Source: Actinomadura sp. NBRC 104425
GTDB taxonomy: Bacteria; Actinomycetota; Actinomycetes; Streptosporangiales; Streptosporangiaceae
DNA length: 64,000 nucleotides
Direction: 5' to 3'
NCBI RefSeq assembly: GCF_030269545.1
Contig: NZ_BSTN01000002.1
Span: 186,001-250,000, forward strand
Shown here piece after piece: positions 35,855-46,388 of the stretch. Position 1 is the stretch's first letter. The number at the start of each line of letters is the position of its first letter. The notes below the pieces were generated by a model, which was not told the origin of the DNA, did no database searches, and worked only from the letters and a program-made list of their open reading frames with translations. Both the position numbers and the translations under genes were made by a program.

Positions 35855-35902
35855 TCCGCCCGAACATCCGCCCGAACGTCCGTCCAGACGTCCGCCCGAA
35901 CG
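35855..35902 (+). repeat. Four 12-bp tandem repeats before murE
   Basis: Units TCCGCCCGAACA, TCCGCCCGAACG, TCCGTCCAGACG and TCCGCCCGAACG. If GTG 35831 were the murE start they would encode Ser-Ala-Arg-Thr repeats, but the codons used (TCA, CGA, ACA) are unlike the genes around them. TACCCT at 35817-35822, 8 nt before that GTG, resembles the leaderless -10 elements seen elsewhere. Confidence 0.7.
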
Positions 35903-35923
35903 TCCCGTACCGAAAGACACGCC

Positions 35924-37495
35924 ATGCGCCCGACGACCACTCCGGCCCGGCCGCTGTCCGGTCTGGCGGCGCTGCTGGGGGTCGCGGACGCCGGGAACGG
36001 CAGGCGGTCGGCGGGGGTGTCGGTGACCGGCATCACCCACGACTCCCGGCGGGTGCTGCCGGGCGACCTGTACGCGGCGCTGCCCGGCACCCGCGCGCAC
36101 GGCGCCGACTTCGCCCGGCAGGCCGCCGCCGCGGGCGCCAGGGCGATCCTCACCGACCCGGCCGGACGCGACCGGGCCGCCGCCGCGGGCCTGCCCGTGC
36201 TGGTGGTCGACGACGTGCGGGCCCGGCTCGGTCAGGCCGCCGCCTGGGTGTACGGCGAGCCGGCCCGCGACCTGGCCCTCATCGGCGTCACCGGCACCAG
36301 CGGCAAGACCACCACCGTGTACCTGCTGGAGGCGGGGCTGCGCGCGGCCGGGGTGGACACCGCCGTGATCGGCACCGTGGAGGTGCGGATCGGCGCCGAC
36401 CGGGTGCCCGCCGCGCTGACCACCCCCGAGGCCACCGACCTGCACGCGCTGTTCGCCGCGATGCGCGAACGCGGGGTGGGCGCGGCGGCCATGGAGGTCT
36501 CCAGCCACGCGCTCGACCAGGGCCGGGTCGGCGGCGCCCACTACGAGGTGGCGGTCTTCACCAACCTGTCCCAGGACCACCTGGACTACCACCCCACCAT
36601 GCGGGACTACTTCGCCGCCAAGGCCAGGCTGTTCACCCCCGACTACGCGCGGGTCGGCGTGGTCAACCTCGACGACGAGTGGGGCCGCGAGCTGGTGGAG
36701 GTCGCGACCATCCCGCTGACCACCTACTCGGCGTCCGGCGACCCGGCGGCCGACTGGCGGGCCGAGGACGTGCGGCTCGGCGCCGACGGCAGCGTGTTCC
36801 GCGTGGTCGGCCCCGGCGGCATCGAGGCCGACGCGGCCGTCCAGCTGCCCGGGCCGTTCAACGTGGCCAACGCGCTGGCCGCGATCGTGGCGCTGGTGGA
36901 GGCGGGCCTGACGCTGCCCGCCGCGGTGCACGGCGTGGCGTCGCTGACCGGCGTGCCCGGCCGCCTGGAGCGCGTCGACGCCGGCCAGGACTTCGTCGCC
37001 CTGGTCGACTACTCGCACAAACCGGGCGCGGTCGAGGCGGTGCTGACCGCGCTGCGCCCGCTCACCGAGGGGCGGCTGGCCGTGGTGCTCGGCTGCGGCG
37101 GCGACCGCGACCGCGGCAAGCGCCCGCTGATGGGCGAGACCGCCGCGCGGCTGGCCGACATGGTGTACTTCACCAACGACAACCCCCGGTCCGAGGACCC
37201 CCTCGCCATACTCGCCGCTATGGTCGAGGGCGGGCTGAAGGTGCCGCAGGAGCGGCGCGCCCACGTGGTGGTGGAGCCCGACCGCGCAGCCGCGATCGAG
37301 CTCGCCGTCGCCCGCGCCCGCCGCGGCGACGTGCTGGTGGTGGCCGGCAAAGGCCACGAGCTGGGCCAGTACGTGGCCGGCGAGGTGCTGCCCTTCGACG
37401 ACCGGGAGGTCCTGCGCGCGGCGCTGCGCCGAACGCAGGCCGCCGCGGGCGCGTCCAACGTCGAGAACGCACGAGGAGACAGGACGCAGGCGTGA
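35924..37495 (+). CDS. murE: UDP-MurNAc-L-Ala-D-Glu:meso-DAP ligase
   Basis: Adds meso-diaminopimelate to the stem peptide. About 523 residues from ATG 35924. V-T-G-T-S-G-K-T-T-T is the ATP loop, M-E-V-S-S-H-A-L-D-Q-G-R the Mur signature, and D-N-P-R-S-E-D-P the DAP-recognition motif, so the cell wall should contain meso-DAP. GTG 35831 would add 31 residues of Ser-Ala-Arg-Thr repeats with a possible leaderless promoter; homology begins at R-P-L-S-G-L-A-A-L-L, so I take the shorter form. Its stop overlaps murF by 4 nt. Confidence 0.93.
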   Translation: MRPTTTPARPLSGLAALLGVADAGNGRRSAGVSVTGITHDSRRVLPGDLYAALPGTRAHGADFARQAAAAGARAILTDPAGRDRAAAAGLPVLVVDDVRARLGQAAAWVYGEPARDLALIGVTGTSGKTTTVYLLEAGLRAAGVDTAVIGTVEVRIGADRVPAALTTPEATDLHALFAAMRERGVGAAAMEVSSHALDQGRVGGAHYEVAVFTNLSQDHLDYHPTMRDYFAAKARLFTPDYARVGVVNLDDEWGRELVEVATIPLTTYSASGDPAADWRAEDVRLGADGSVFRVVGPGGIEADAAVQLPGPFNVANALAAIVALVEAGLTLPAAVHGVASLTGVPGRLERVDAGQDFVALVDYSHKPGAVEAVLTALRPLTEGRLAVVLGCGGDRDRGKRPLMGETAARLADMVYFTNDNPRSEDPLAILAAMVEGGLKVPQERRAHVVVEPDRAAAIELAVARARRGDVLVVAGKGHELGQYVAGEVLPFDDREVLRAALRRTQAAAGASNVENARGDRTQA

Positions 37496-38934
37496 TCCCA
37501 CTTCCGCTGGCGACCATCGCCGAGCTGACCGGCGGCGTCGCCCACGGGGACGGCGCGGACGCCGTGGTCCGCGGCCCCGTCGTCATCGACTCGCGGGCCG
37601 TGGCGCCCGGCGCGCTGTTCGCCGCGCTGCGCGGCGAACGCGCCGACGGCCACGACTTCGCCGCCGCCGCGCTGGCCGCCGGGGCCGCCGGGGTGCTCGC
37701 CGAGCGCCCGGTCGGCGGGCCCGCCGTCGTCGTCGACGACGTGCGGGCCGCGCTGGGGCGGCTGGCGGCCGGGGTGCTGGCGCGGCTGCCCGGCACCGCC
37801 GTCATCGCGGTCACCGGCTCGGCCGGCAAGACCTCCACCAAGGACCTGATCGCCCAGCTGGTCGGGCGGGCCGGGCCGACGGTGTGGCCGCCGGGCTCGT
37901 TCAACAACGAGATCGGCCTGCCGCTGACCGTGCTGCGCGCCGAGGAGTCCACCCGCCACCTGGTGCTGGAGATGGGCGCCCGCGGCGCCGGGCACATCGC
38001 CTACCTGACCGGCATCGCGCCGCCGCGCGTCGGGGTGGTGCTGAACGTCGGCACCGCGCACGTCGGCGAGTTCGGCGGCCGTGAGAAGATCGCCGAGGCG
38101 AAGGGCGAGCTGGTGGAGGCGCTGCCCGCGGACGGCGCGGCGGTGCTGAACGCCGACGACCCGCTGGTGCGCGCCATGGCGGCCCGCACCCGCGCCCGGG
38201 TCGTGATGTTCGGCCGGTCCGCCGGCGCCGACGTGCGGGCCGCCGACGAGCGCCTGGACGACGCCGGGCGCCCGCGGTTCACCCTGGTCACCCCGGAGGG
38301 GGCGGCGCCGGTGGAGCTGCGCCTGCACGGCGCCCACGCCGTGCTGAACGCGCTGGCGGCCGCGGCCGCGGCCCGGGAGGCGGGCATGGGCGTCGCCGAG
38401 ATCGCCGCGGCGCTGTCGGAGGCCGCCCCGGTCAGCCGCTGGCGGATGGAGGTGACCGAGCGGCCCGACGGGGTGACCGTCGTCAACGACGCCTACAACG
38501 CCAACCCCGAGTCGATGCGGGCCGCGATCGACACCGCCGCGCACATGGCCCGGGGCCGCCGGGCGTGGGCGGTTCTGGGGGAAATGGCCGAGCTCGGCCC
38601 TTCTTCCGCCGCGGAACATGCCAAGATCGGACAGCACGTCGCCGAACGGGGGTTCGCCGGGCTCGTCGTGGTCGGCGCGAACGCGGCGGCGATGGCCGAG
38701 GGGGCCGAGCGAGTGGGGTCATGGACGGGAGAGTGCGTACAGGTGGATGACGTCGGCGCGGCCGTGACCGCGCTCCGCGAGCGGCTGCGGCCGCGGGACG
38801 TCGTGCTGGTGAAGGGCTCTCGCGTCGCCGGGCTGGAGCGGGGCGCCGAGGCCCTGCTGTCCGGTGACCCGGAGGGTGCGGGGGGACGTCCCCCCTCGGG
38901 CGGCGCGGCCGGTCCGGAGGGTGACCGGGCGTGA
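37492..38934 (+). CDS. murF: UDP-MurNAc-tripeptide:D-Ala-D-Ala ligase
   Basis: 480-residue Mur ligase that completes the pentapeptide. [12 protein letters not shown] near 30, the ATP loop [11 protein letters not shown] near 106, [10 protein letters not shown] and [11 protein letters not shown] are MurF hallmarks. The C-terminal 25 residues are a Gly/Pro extension. GTG 37492 overlaps murE, and the gene overlaps mraY by 4 nt. AGGAG at about 37474 lies in the murE coding end. Confidence 0.96.
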   Translation: MIPLPLATIAELTGGVAHGDGADAVVRGPVVIDSRAVAPGALFAALRGERADGHDFAAAALAAGAAGVLAERPVGGPAVVVDDVRAALGRLAAGVLARLPGTAVIAVTGSAGKTSTKDLIAQLVGRAGPTVWPPGSFNNEIGLPLTVLRAEESTRHLVLEMGARGAGHIAYLTGIAPPRVGVVLNVGTAHVGEFGGREKIAEAKGELVEALPADGAAVLNADDPLVRAMAARTRARVVMFGRSAGADVRAADERLDDAGRPRFTLVTPEGAAPVELRLHGAHAVLNALAAAAAAREAGMGVAEIAAALSEAAPVSRWRMEVTERPDGVTVVNDAYNANPESMRAAIDTAAHMARGRRAWAVLGEMAELGPSSAAEHAKIGQHVAERGFAGLVVVGANAAAMAEGAERVGSWTGECVQVDDVGAAVTALRERLRPRDVVLVKGSRVAGLERGAEALLSGDPEGAGGRPPSGGAAGPEGDRA

Positions 38935-39992
38935 CCAATATCATCATCGCCGCCGGGGTGGCCCTGGTGTTCGGCATGGTCGGCACCCCGGTGTGGATCC
39001 GGATCGTGCGGAGGCTCGGCTACGGGCAGATGATCCGCGACGAGGGCCCCGAGGCGCACCTGACCAAGCGCGGCACGCCCACCATGGGCGGCGCGGTGTT
39101 CATCGTCGGCTCGCTGATCGGGTACGGCGCGGCCCACCTGTTCACCGGGACCGCCCCGACGATCTCCGGCGTGCTGGTGCTGTTCCTGATGGCCGGGCTC
39201 GGCCTGGTCGGCTTCGTCGACGACTTCATCAAGGTGTTCAAGCAGCGCAGCCTGGGTCTGCGCAGCGGCGCCAAGATGATCGGCATCGTGATCGTCGGCG
39301 TGGTGTTCGCGATCGCCTCGCTGAACTTCCCCAACGGCTACGACCTCACCCCCGCCTCCCCGCACCTGTCGTTCCTGCGCGACTTCGGGCCGTCCATCGG
39401 CCCCTACCTGTTCGTGGTGTGGGCGCTGCTGCTGATCGCCGCGACGTCCAACGGGGTGAACCTGACCGACGGGCTGGACGGCCTGGCCGCCGGCCCCGCC
39501 GCGATGGTGCTGGGCGCCTACGTCATCATCGGCAACTGGCAGCTGCGCAACAGCTGCTACGACTTCGCGCTGGCGCCCAACTGCTACAGCGTGCGCGACC
39601 CGCTGGACCTGGCGGTGGTCGCGGCCGCGGTGCTCGGCGGCGTGTTCGGATTCCTGTGGTGGAACGCCCCGCCCGCCAAGATCTTCATGGGCGACACCGG
39701 GTCGCTGGCCCTCGGCGGCGTCCTGGTGGGCCTGGCCATCCTCACCCGCACCCAGTTCCTGCTGGCCATCCTGTGCGGCCTGATCGTGATGATCACCCTG
39801 TCGGTGATGATCCAGGTCAGCTGGTTCAAGCTGACCAAGAAACGGGTGTTCAAGATGGCCCCGCTGCAGCACCACTTCGAGCTGTCCGGCTGGGCCGAGA
39901 CCACCATCGTCGTCCGGTTCTGGCTGATGTCGGCGCTGTTCACCGCGATCGGCCTCGGCCTGTTCTACCTGGAATGGATGCCCAAGCGGTGA
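38931..39992 (+). CDS. mraY: Phospho-MurNAc-pentapeptide transferase (lipid I synthase)
   Basis: 353-residue polytopic enzyme, about ten helices, joining UDP-MurNAc-pentapeptide to undecaprenyl phosphate. T-P-T-M-G-G near 48, the catalytic F-V-D-D-F near 94, [10 protein letters not shown] near 177 and P-L-Q-H-H-F-E near 308 are the invariant motifs. Start GTG 38931; stop overlaps the murD GTG by 4 nt. Confidence 0.97.
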   Translation: MTNIIIAAGVALVFGMVGTPVWIRIVRRLGYGQMIRDEGPEAHLTKRGTPTMGGAVFIVGSLIGYGAAHLFTGTAPTISGVLVLFLMAGLGLVGFVDDFIKVFKQRSLGLRSGAKMIGIVIVGVVFAIASLNFPNGYDLTPASPHLSFLRDFGPSIGPYLFVVWALLLIAATSNGVNLTDGLDGLAAGPAAMVLGAYVIIGNWQLRNSCYDFALAPNCYSVRDPLDLAVVAAAVLGGVFGFLWWNAPPAKIFMGDTGSLALGGVLVGLAILTRTQFLLAILCGLIVMITLSVMIQVSWFKLTKKRVFKMAPLQHHFELSGWAETTIVVRFWLMSALFTAIGLGLFYLEWMPKR

Positions 39993-41407
39993 GCGGCTCG
40001 ACCGGGAGCACGGGGGACTGGCGGGGCCGCGCGGTGTGCGTGGCGGGCCTCGGCGTGTCCGGGCAGGCCGCGGCACGGGTGCTGGCCGAGCGCGGCGCCC
40101 GCGTCACCGTCGTGGACGCCCGCGACGACGACGCGCTGCGCGAGCGGGCCGAGCGGCTGCGCGCCGACACGGGCGCGACCGTCCGCCTCGGCGACGGCGA
40201 CACCCTGCCCGCCGGCACCGACCTGGTGGTCACCTCGCCCGGCTGGCGTCCCGACGTGCCGCTGCTGGCGGCCGCCGCGTCCGCCGGCATCGAGATCATC
40301 GGCGAGGTCGAACTGGCGTGGCGGCTCGCGCACGGCGGGCCCGGCGGGCGGCAGGCGGCGCCGTGGCTGGCGCTGACCGGCACCAACGGCAAGACCACCG
40401 TGGTGCGGATGCTGGCGTGCATGCTCACCGCCGCCGGGCACCGCGCCGTCGCCGTCGGCAACGTGGGCACGCCCATCGTCGAGGCGGTGCTGGACAAGTA
40501 CGACGTGCTCGCCGTGGAGCTGTCGAGCTACCAGCTGCACTGGTCCAGCTCGCTGGCGCCGCACGCGGCGGCGGTGCTGAACGTGGCGCCCGACCACATC
40601 GACTGGCACGGCTCGTTCGAGGCGTACGCGGCCGACAAGGGCCGGATCTACGCGCCCGGAACGGTGGCCGTCGTCAACGCCGACGACCCGGTGTCCACAC
40701 GGCTCGGCGGGCCCGGCGCCAAGGGCTTCACCCTCGGTACGCCCGCCGCCGGGCAGCTCGGCGTGGTCGAGGACCTGCTCGTCGACCGCGCGTTCACGCC
40801 CGACCCGCGGCGCGAGGCCGTGGAGCTGGCCGAACTGGCGGACGTGCGGCCCTTCGCCCCGCACAACGTCGCCAACGCCCTGGCCGCCGCCGCCCTGGCC
40901 CGCGCCTACGGCGTCCCGCCCGAGGCGGTGCGGGACGGGCTGCGCGCGTTCACCCCCGACCCGCACCGCATCGCCCACGTGGCGAACGTGGACGGCGTCG
41001 ACTACGTCGACGACTCCAAGGCCACCAACCCGCACGCCGCCGCCGCGTCCCTGTCGGCCTGCCGGTCGGCGGTGTGGATCGCGGGCGGCCTGCTCAAGGG
41101 CGCCGACGTCGACGACCTGGTCCGCTCCTGCGCCGACCGGCTGCGCGGCGTGGTGCTGCTGGGCGCCGACCGGGCGCGGATCGCGCAGTCACTTGCGCGA
41201 CACGCGCCGGAAGTCCCGGTGGTGGACGTCCCCGACACCGACACTGGGGCGATGGACCGCGTCGTGTCCGCCGCCGCCGGGCTGGCCCGGCCGGGCGACA
41301 CGGTGCTGCTGGCCCCCGCGGGCGCGTCGTTCGACATGTTCGCCGGCTACGGGGCGCGCGGCGACGCCTTCGCCGCGGCCGTGCGCAGGCTCGCCGAGTC
41401 CCGGTAG
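39989..41407 (+). CDS. murD: UDP-MurNAc-L-alanine:D-glutamate ligase
   Basis: 472-residue cytoplasmic ligase. It opens with a UMP-binding Rossmann segment [12 protein letters not shown], then G-T-N-G-K-T-T-V (ATP loop), E-L-S-S-Y-Q-L and the [10 protein letters not shown] motif characteristic of MurD. GTG 39989 overlaps the mraY stop (GTGA); ATG 39974 in the same frame would add five residues. A 51-nt gap to ftsW follows. Confidence 0.96.
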   Translation: MSGSTGSTGDWRGRAVCVAGLGVSGQAAARVLAERGARVTVVDARDDDALRERAERLRADTGATVRLGDGDTLPAGTDLVVTSPGWRPDVPLLAAAASAGIEIIGEVELAWRLAHGGPGGRQAAPWLALTGTNGKTTVVRMLACMLTAAGHRAVAVGNVGTPIVEAVLDKYDVLAVELSSYQLHWSSSLAPHAAAVLNVAPDHIDWHGSFEAYAADKGRIYAPGTVAVVNADDPVSTRLGGPGAKGFTLGTPAAGQLGVVEDLLVDRAFTPDPRREAVELAELADVRPFAPHNVANALAAAALARAYGVPPEAVRDGLRAFTPDPHRIAHVANVDGVDYVDDSKATNPHAAAASLSACRSAVWIAGGLLKGADVDDLVRSCADRLRGVVLLGADRARIAQSLARHAPEVPVVDVPDTDTGAMDRVVSAAAGLARPGDTVLLAPAGASFDMFAGYGARGDAFAAAVRRLAESR

Positions 41408-41458
41408 GGCGCGGCGGGGGCGGGTCCGGCAGCGCGACGAAGAAGGGGGGCCGCGAGC

Positions 41459-42739
41459 ATGAACGCCGCCGTGCCGCCGGCACCGGCGGACGACGGCCGC
41501 CGGGAGCGCCCGCGCCGGGCCGGGCCGCGCGAGCACCTCGTCGCCGCCGTCGGCCTGCTGGACCGCCCGCTGACCTCGTACTACCTGGTGCTCGGCTGCT
41601 CGGTCATGCTGCTGGCGCTGGGGCTGACCATGGTGCTGTCGGCGTCGCTGGTCCAGCAGATCCAGGCGACCGGGTCGGCGTACACGCTGTTCCAGAAGCA
41701 GGCCATGTGGATGGCGATCGGGCTGCCGCTGATGTGGCTGGCCTCGCGGCTGCCGGTGCGCACGTTCCGCGCGTTCGCCTACCCGCTGCTGCTGCTGTCG
41801 ATCGTGGCGCTGGGCCTGGTGCTGGTGCCCGGCCTCGGCCACTCGGCGGGCGGCGCGACCCGCTGGATCGGCCTCGGGCCGGTGCTGGTGCAGCCGTCCG
41901 AGCCCGCCAAGCTGGCGCTGGTGCTGTGGGGCGCCGACCTGCTGGCCCGCAAGGAGCGGCAGGGCCAGCTCAACGAGTGGCGGCCGCTGCTGGTGCCGCT
42001 GCTGCCCGGTGCCGGGCTGCTGGTGCTGATGGTCATGCTCGGCAGCGACCTCGGCACCACCCTGGTGCTGCTGACGATCTTCCTGGCGCTGCTGTGGGTG
42101 GTCGGCGCGCCGGGCCGGCTGTTCGTCGGCATGGCCGGGCTGGTGTGCCTGCTGGTGGCGATCCTGATCATCGTCGAGCCGTACCGGCTGCAGCGGCTCA
42201 CCGGCTACCTGGACCCGTCCCAGAACCAGTACACCACCAACTACCAGGGCACCCAGGGGCAGCTGGCGATCGCCTCCGGCGGCTGGCTGGGCACCGGCCT
42301 GGGCGAGGGCCGCGCCAAATGGGACTTCCTGCCGCACGCCGAGACCGACTTCATCTTCGCGATCATCGGAGAGGAGCTCGGACTGGTGGGTACCCTCGTG
42401 GTGCTGAGCCTGTTCGGGCTGCTGGCCTACGCCGGGCTGCGCATCGCCCGCCGGGTCCGCGATCCCTTCACCCGCCTGGCCGCGGCCGGGGCCACGGCCT
42501 GGGTGGTGGTGCAGGCGATCGTCAACATCGGAGCCGTGATCGGTGTGCTTCCCATCACCGGGATCCCGTTGCCGCTGGTCTCCTACGGGGGGTCGGCGCT
42601 GATCCCGACCTTGATCGCGCTCGGCATGCTGCTGGCCTTCGCCAAACGCGAACCCGGCGCCCGCCAGGCGTTGGCCGCCCGGGGCCCCGGCCCGGTCGCC
42701 CGCGCCCTAAGCTGGCTTGGCCTGGCACGGCGTCAGTGA
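41459..42739 (+). CDS. ftsW: Septal SEDS glycosyltransferase FtsW
   Basis: 426-residue polytopic polymerase of lipid II, partner of FtsI. Ten helices after a 35-residue basic tail. R-W-I-G-L-G-P-V-L-V-Q-P-S-E-P-A-K near 134, P-H-A-E-T-D-F-I-F-A-I-I-G-E-E-L-G near 296 and P-L-V-S-Y-G-G-S-A near 378 are the SEDS signatures; the Asp of A-E-T-D-F is in the catalytic region. RBS AAGGGGGG precedes ATG 41459. Confidence 0.96.
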   Translation: MNAAVPPAPADDGRRERPRRAGPREHLVAAVGLLDRPLTSYYLVLGCSVMLLALGLTMVLSASLVQQIQATGSAYTLFQKQAMWMAIGLPLMWLASRLPVRTFRAFAYPLLLLSIVALGLVLVPGLGHSAGGATRWIGLGPVLVQPSEPAKLALVLWGADLLARKERQGQLNEWRPLLVPLLPGAGLLVLMVMLGSDLGTTLVLLTIFLALLWVVGAPGRLFVGMAGLVCLLVAILIIVEPYRLQRLTGYLDPSQNQYTTNYQGTQGQLAIASGGWLGTGLGEGRAKWDFLPHAETDFIFAIIGEELGLVGTLVVLSLFGLLAYAGLRIARRVRDPFTRLAAAGATAWVVVQAIVNIGAVIGVLPITGIPLPLVSYGGSALIPTLIALGMLLAFAKREPGARQALAARGPGPVARALSWLGLARRQ

Positions 42740-42780
42740 GTCCCCCCCGTCACGAACACGCTGAGGAGATGTAAGCGAGC

Positions 42781-43872
42781 ATGAGGGTTGTCCTGGCCGG
42801 CGGCGGCACCGCCGGACACATCGAGCCCGCGCTGGCCCTCGCCGACGCGCTGCGGCGCATCGATCCCAACACCGGGATCACCTGCCTCGGTACCGAGCGG
42901 GGCCTGGAGACCCGGCTGGTCCCGCAGCGGGGCTACCAGCTCGCGCTGATCCCGCCGGTTCCGCTGCCCCGCACCCTGACGCCGCAGCTGCTGACCGTCC
43001 CGGGCCGGCTGCGCGGCGCCATCAACGCGGCCGCGGCGATCCTGGACCAGGCGCAGGCCGACGTGCTGGTCGGGTTCGGCGGGTACGTGGCCACCCCCGG
43101 CTACCTGGCCGCCCGCAAGCGCAAGATCCCGATCATCGTGCACGAGGCCAACCCCAAGCCGGGCCTGGCCAACAAGCTGGGCGCCCGGTTCACCGAGCAC
43201 GTGGCCGTCTCGCACGCCGACTCGCCGCTGCCGAACGCCCGGTTCGTCGGGATCCCGCTGCGCCGGGACATCGCCAATCTGGACCGGCTGGCCATGGGGG
43301 ACAAGGCCCGCTCCTACTTCGGGCTGCTGCCCGACCTGCCCACCCTGCTGATCTTCGGCGGGTCGCAGGGGGCGCGCTCGCTCAACCGCGCCGCGGTGGC
43401 CGCCGCCCCGGCCTTCCGGCAGGCCGGCATCCAGGTGCTGCACATCGTCGGGCCCAAGAACACCGAGGAGCCCGAGCCCGCCTCCGGCGGTCCGCAGTAC
43501 GTCACCATCCCCTACTGCGACCGGATGGACCTGGCCTACGCCGCCGCCGACATGGCCATGTGCCGGGCCGGCGCGATGACCTGCGCCGAGCTGACCGCCG
43601 TGGGGCTGCCCGCGGTGTACGTGCCGCTGCCGCACGGCAACGGCGAGCAGCGGCTGAACGCCGAGCCGGTGGTGGCGGGCGGCGGCGGCCTGCTGGTCGA
43701 CGACGCCGAGCTGTCGCCCGAGTGGATCGTGCACAACCTGCTGCCGGTGCTGGCCGACCCGGGCCGGGTCGCCGCCATGTCCGAGGCCGCCGGGCGGCTG
43801 GGCCGCCGCGACGCCGACCAGGCGCTGGCGCAGATGGTGTACGAGGTCGTCCGCTCGGCGGGCCGCCAATGA
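42781..43872 (+). CDS. murG: Lipid II synthase (UDP-GlcNAc transferase MurG)
   Basis: 363-residue GT-B glycosyltransferase that adds GlcNAc to lipid I on the inner membrane face. [11 protein letters not shown] at 4-14, G-F-G-G-Y-V near 98, H-E-A-N-P-K-P-G near 121 and F-G-G-S-Q-G-A near 194 are typical; E. coli has E-Q-N where this has E-A-N. GAGG precedes the ATG. murC follows after 52 nt. Confidence 0.96.
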   Translation: MRVVLAGGGTAGHIEPALALADALRRIDPNTGITCLGTERGLETRLVPQRGYQLALIPPVPLPRTLTPQLLTVPGRLRGAINAAAAILDQAQADVLVGFGGYVATPGYLAARKRKIPIIVHEANPKPGLANKLGARFTEHVAVSHADSPLPNARFVGIPLRRDIANLDRLAMGDKARSYFGLLPDLPTLLIFGGSQGARSLNRAAVAAAPAFRQAGIQVLHIVGPKNTEEPEPASGGPQYVTIPYCDRMDLAYAAADMAMCRAGAMTCAELTAVGLPAVYVPLPHGNGEQRLNAEPVVAGGGGLLVDDAELSPEWIVHNLLPVLADPGRVAAMSEAAGRLGRRDADQALAQMVYEVVRSAGRQ

Positions 43873-43924
43873 CGGGCGGCGCGACGGGCGGCGAGACGGA
43901 CAACGAGGGGACGGGCACCGCCCG

Positions 43925-45337
43925 ATGAGTCTGATCAGTCCTGGCGAGGTCGTGCCGGCGGGGGAGCTGGGCAAGGTCCACTTCATCGCGATCGGCGGCG
44001 CCGGCATGTCCGGCGTCGCGCGGATCATGTTGCGGCGCGGCATACCCGTCTCCGGCAGCGACGCCCGGGACTCCGAGCTGCTGGCGCAGCTCGGCGAGCT
44101 GGGGGCCAAGGTGTTCGTCGGCCACGACGCCGCGCACCTGGGCGACGCCGACACCGTGGTGGTGTCCACGGCGATCCGCGACACCAACCCCGAGCTGGTG
44201 GCGGCCCGCCGGCGCGGGCTGCGGGTGCTGCACCGGTCGGCGGCGCTGGCATCGCTGATGGCGGGGCGGCGCGCGGTGGCGGTGGCGGGCACCCACGGCA
44301 AGACCACCACCACCTCGATGCTCACGGTCGCGCTGCAGCGGGTCGGCGCCGACCCGTCGTACTGCATCGGCGGGCAGCTGGTCACCACGGGGCTGGGCGC
44401 CGACGAGGGCTCCGGGGACGTGTTCGTCGCCGAGGCCGACGAGAGCGACGGCTCGTTCCTGGCCTACAGCCCGCGGGTGGCGGTGGTCACCAACGTCGAG
44501 GCCGACCACCTGGACAACTACGGCGGGTTCGAGAAGGTCAAGGAGAACTTCGTCCGGTTCGTCGACCGGATCGAGCCCGGCGGGACGCTGGTGGCCGGGG
44601 CCGACGACCCGGTGGCGGTGGAACTGGCCGGGCGGGCCCGCGAACGCGGCCTGACCGTGCGCACCTACGGCGAGGCTCCCGGCGCCGACCTGCGCGTCAC
44701 CGGCTTCGCCCCGCGCGGCCTGGGCTCCCGGTTCCACGTCGAGGGCGTCGGCGACGTGGCCCTCAGCGTGCCCGGCCGGCACAACGCGCTCAACGCCACC
44801 GCCGTGATCGCCGTGGCGCAGGCGCTGGGCGCCGACCTGGCCGGGGTGCTGGACGGGCTGGCCTCGTTCGGCGGGGCGATGCGCCGCCTGGAGCCCAAGG
44901 GCGAGGCGGCCGGCGTCGAGGTGTTCGACAGCTACGCCCACCACCCGACCGAGCTGACCGCCGACCTGCGCGCCACCCGCGACTACGTGGAGCAGAAGGG
45001 CGGCGGCCGGATCGTCGCGGTGTTCCAGCCGCACCTGTACAGCCGCACCCGCTTCTTCGCCGCCGAGTTCGGCGCCGCGCTGGGGCTGGCCGAGGTGGCG
45101 GTGGTGCTGGACGTGTACGGCGCCCGGGAGGACCCCGAGCCCGGCGTCACCGGCGCCCTGGTGGCCGACGCCGTGCCCGAGGCGACGCGCACCGTGTACG
45201 CGCCGGTGTTCGACGAGGTCCCCGCCCTCGTGACGGACCTGGCGCGGCCCGGCGACGTGGTGATCACCCTGGGCGCGGGCAACGTCACCGAACTGGGCCC
45301 GCGCATCCTGGAGGGGCTCGCCGCCCGCGCGTCCTGA
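43925..45337 (+). CDS. murC: UDP-MurNAc:L-alanine ligase
   Basis: 470-residue ligase starting the stem peptide. G-K-V-H-F-I-A-I-G-G-A-G-M-S-G near 16 binds UDP, V-A-G-T-H-G-K-T-T-T-T near 121 is the ATP loop, and E-A-D-E-S-D-G-S-F and Y-A-H-H-P-T-E complete the MurC set. ATG 43925 follows the murG stop closely. A 7-bp hairpin ACCGCGG/CCGCGGT (45337-45354) just after the stop may reduce read-through to ftsQ. Confidence 0.96.
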   Translation: MSLISPGEVVPAGELGKVHFIAIGGAGMSGVARIMLRRGIPVSGSDARDSELLAQLGELGAKVFVGHDAAHLGDADTVVVSTAIRDTNPELVAARRRGLRVLHRSAALASLMAGRRAVAVAGTHGKTTTTSMLTVALQRVGADPSYCIGGQLVTTGLGADEGSGDVFVAEADESDGSFLAYSPRVAVVTNVEADHLDNYGGFEKVKENFVRFVDRIEPGGTLVAGADDPVAVELAGRARERGLTVRTYGEAPGADLRVTGFAPRGLGSRFHVEGVGDVALSVPGRHNALNATAVIAVAQALGADLAGVLDGLASFGGAMRRLEPKGEAAGVEVFDSYAHHPTELTADLRATRDYVEQKGGGRIVAVFQPHLYSRTRFFAAEFGAALGLAEVAVVLDVYGAREDPEPGVTGALVADAVPEATRTVYAPVFDEVPALVTDLARPGDVVITLGAGNVTELGPRILEGLAARAS

Positions 45338-45452
45338 CCGCGGCGGCCCGCGGTGCGGGGGCGGACGCCGCAGAATGTGATCTTCGGGGAGTTTCGCCGT
45401 CGCCGGGCGTGGGCTCCCCGCAATCGCCGTCCGGCGCGGTCATCCTTACGGC

Positions 45453-46172
45453 ATGACCAACGTGGGCGGGCAGACGGGGGCGCGGCGCGGGCACCCGGGC
45501 CGCTGGAAGGTGGCGTTCGTCACGCTGCTGGTGTTCGGGGTGCTCGGCGCGGTGGGCTGGGTGCTGCTCGGCTCGCGGCTGCTGGTGGTGCGCACCGTCG
45601 AGGTCACCGGCACCAGGCTCGCCCCGCGCGACCGGATCGTGGCCGCCGCCGGGGTGCGCCTCGGCGTGCCCATGGTGCGGCTGGGCACCGAGGAGGCGCG
45701 GGCGCGGCTGGAGCGGCTGCGCGAGGTCGAGTCGGCCACGGTGGAGCGGCGCTGGCCCACCACCGTGCGGATCGTGGTGCGCGAACGCGTCCCGGTCGCG
45801 GTGGTGGAGCGCGCCGGCCGGTACTACCGGCTCGACCGGCACGGGGTGACCGTCGCCGACGGCGCGTCCCGGCCGTCGGGGCTGCCCGAGCTGGTCACCG
45901 GTTCGCCCGGGCCGTCGGATCCGGCTACGCTGGCGGCGCTGCGCGTGCTCGGAGAGCTGCCCGGCCGCCTCGCCCCGCGGGTCGCCGAGGTGCGGGCGAC
46001 GAGCGCCGAGTCGGTCACGCTGCGGCTGTCGGGCGGGCCCCTGGTCGTGTGGGGCTCGGCCGAGCGCACCGAGGAGAAGGCGCGGCTGCTGGACGCGCTG
46101 CGCCGCACGGCCGCCGGTCGTTCGGCGCGGATCATCGACGTCAGTTCGCCCGAGGTCGTCACCACCCGGTGA
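45453..46172 (+). CDS. ftsQ: Division protein FtsQ
   Basis: 239 residues: short basic cytoplasmic end, one helix (about 19-40), a POTRA domain starting V-V-R-T-V-E-V-T-G-T-R-L near 45, and the FtsQ/DivIB beta domain. It links early and late divisome proteins through FtsL/FtsB. ATG 45453 follows a 115-bp gap; this is the last gene before the ftsZ promoter region. Confidence 0.93.
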   Translation: MTNVGGQTGARRGHPGRWKVAFVTLLVFGVLGAVGWVLLGSRLLVVRTVEVTGTRLAPRDRIVAAAGVRLGVPMVRLGTEEARARLERLREVESATVERRWPTTVRIVVRERVPVAVVERAGRYYRLDRHGVTVADGASRPSGLPELVTGSPGPSDPATLAALRVLGELPGRLAPRVAEVRATSAESVTLRLSGGPLVVWGSAERTEEKARLLDALRRTAAGRSARIIDVSSPEVVTTR

Positions 46173-46310
46173 AACCGCGGCGGTGCGTGTGTCGCGGCGA
46201 AACCGGGCGCCCGATGGGGCACGCTGGGAGCATGGACGGCCTGGCGTGCTTCGCCAACCGGGGCAAGCGGGACTCACCGCGACACGCCGGATCGGTTGGC
46301 CGGGGGTTAG

Positions 46311-46340
46311 TTGACCCTGGCGGTTGGGCCGCCCTACTGT
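46311..46340 (+). promoter_or_regulatory. Upstream ftsZ promoter
   Basis: TTGACC (46311-46316), 18-nt spacer, TACTGT (46335-46340), about 225 bp before the ftsZ start. Both hexamers are close to consensus. Confidence 0.6.
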
Positions 46341-46357
46341 CCGTATCAGTCAGCAGG

Positions 46358-46388
46358 TTGACATAACTGTAAGCCTCAAGTTTAGGGT
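46358..46388 (+). promoter_or_regulatory. Downstream ftsZ promoter with inverted repeat
   Basis: TTGACA (46358-46363) stands 17 nt before TTTAGG and 19 nt before TAGGGT (46383-46388). Around the -10 lies CCTCA (46374-46378) and its complement TGAGG (46388-46392). A very similar TTGACATAACT element occurs before ftsZ in other actinomycetes, as I recall it. Two tandem promoters fit the developmental control of ftsZ known in Streptomyces. Confidence 0.6.

Noticed and set aside
46196..46366. Small frame starting near 46232 between ftsQ and ftsZ
   Set aside because: It runs through both ftsZ promoters, has no ribosome site or recognisable similarity, and its codon bias differs from genes around it.
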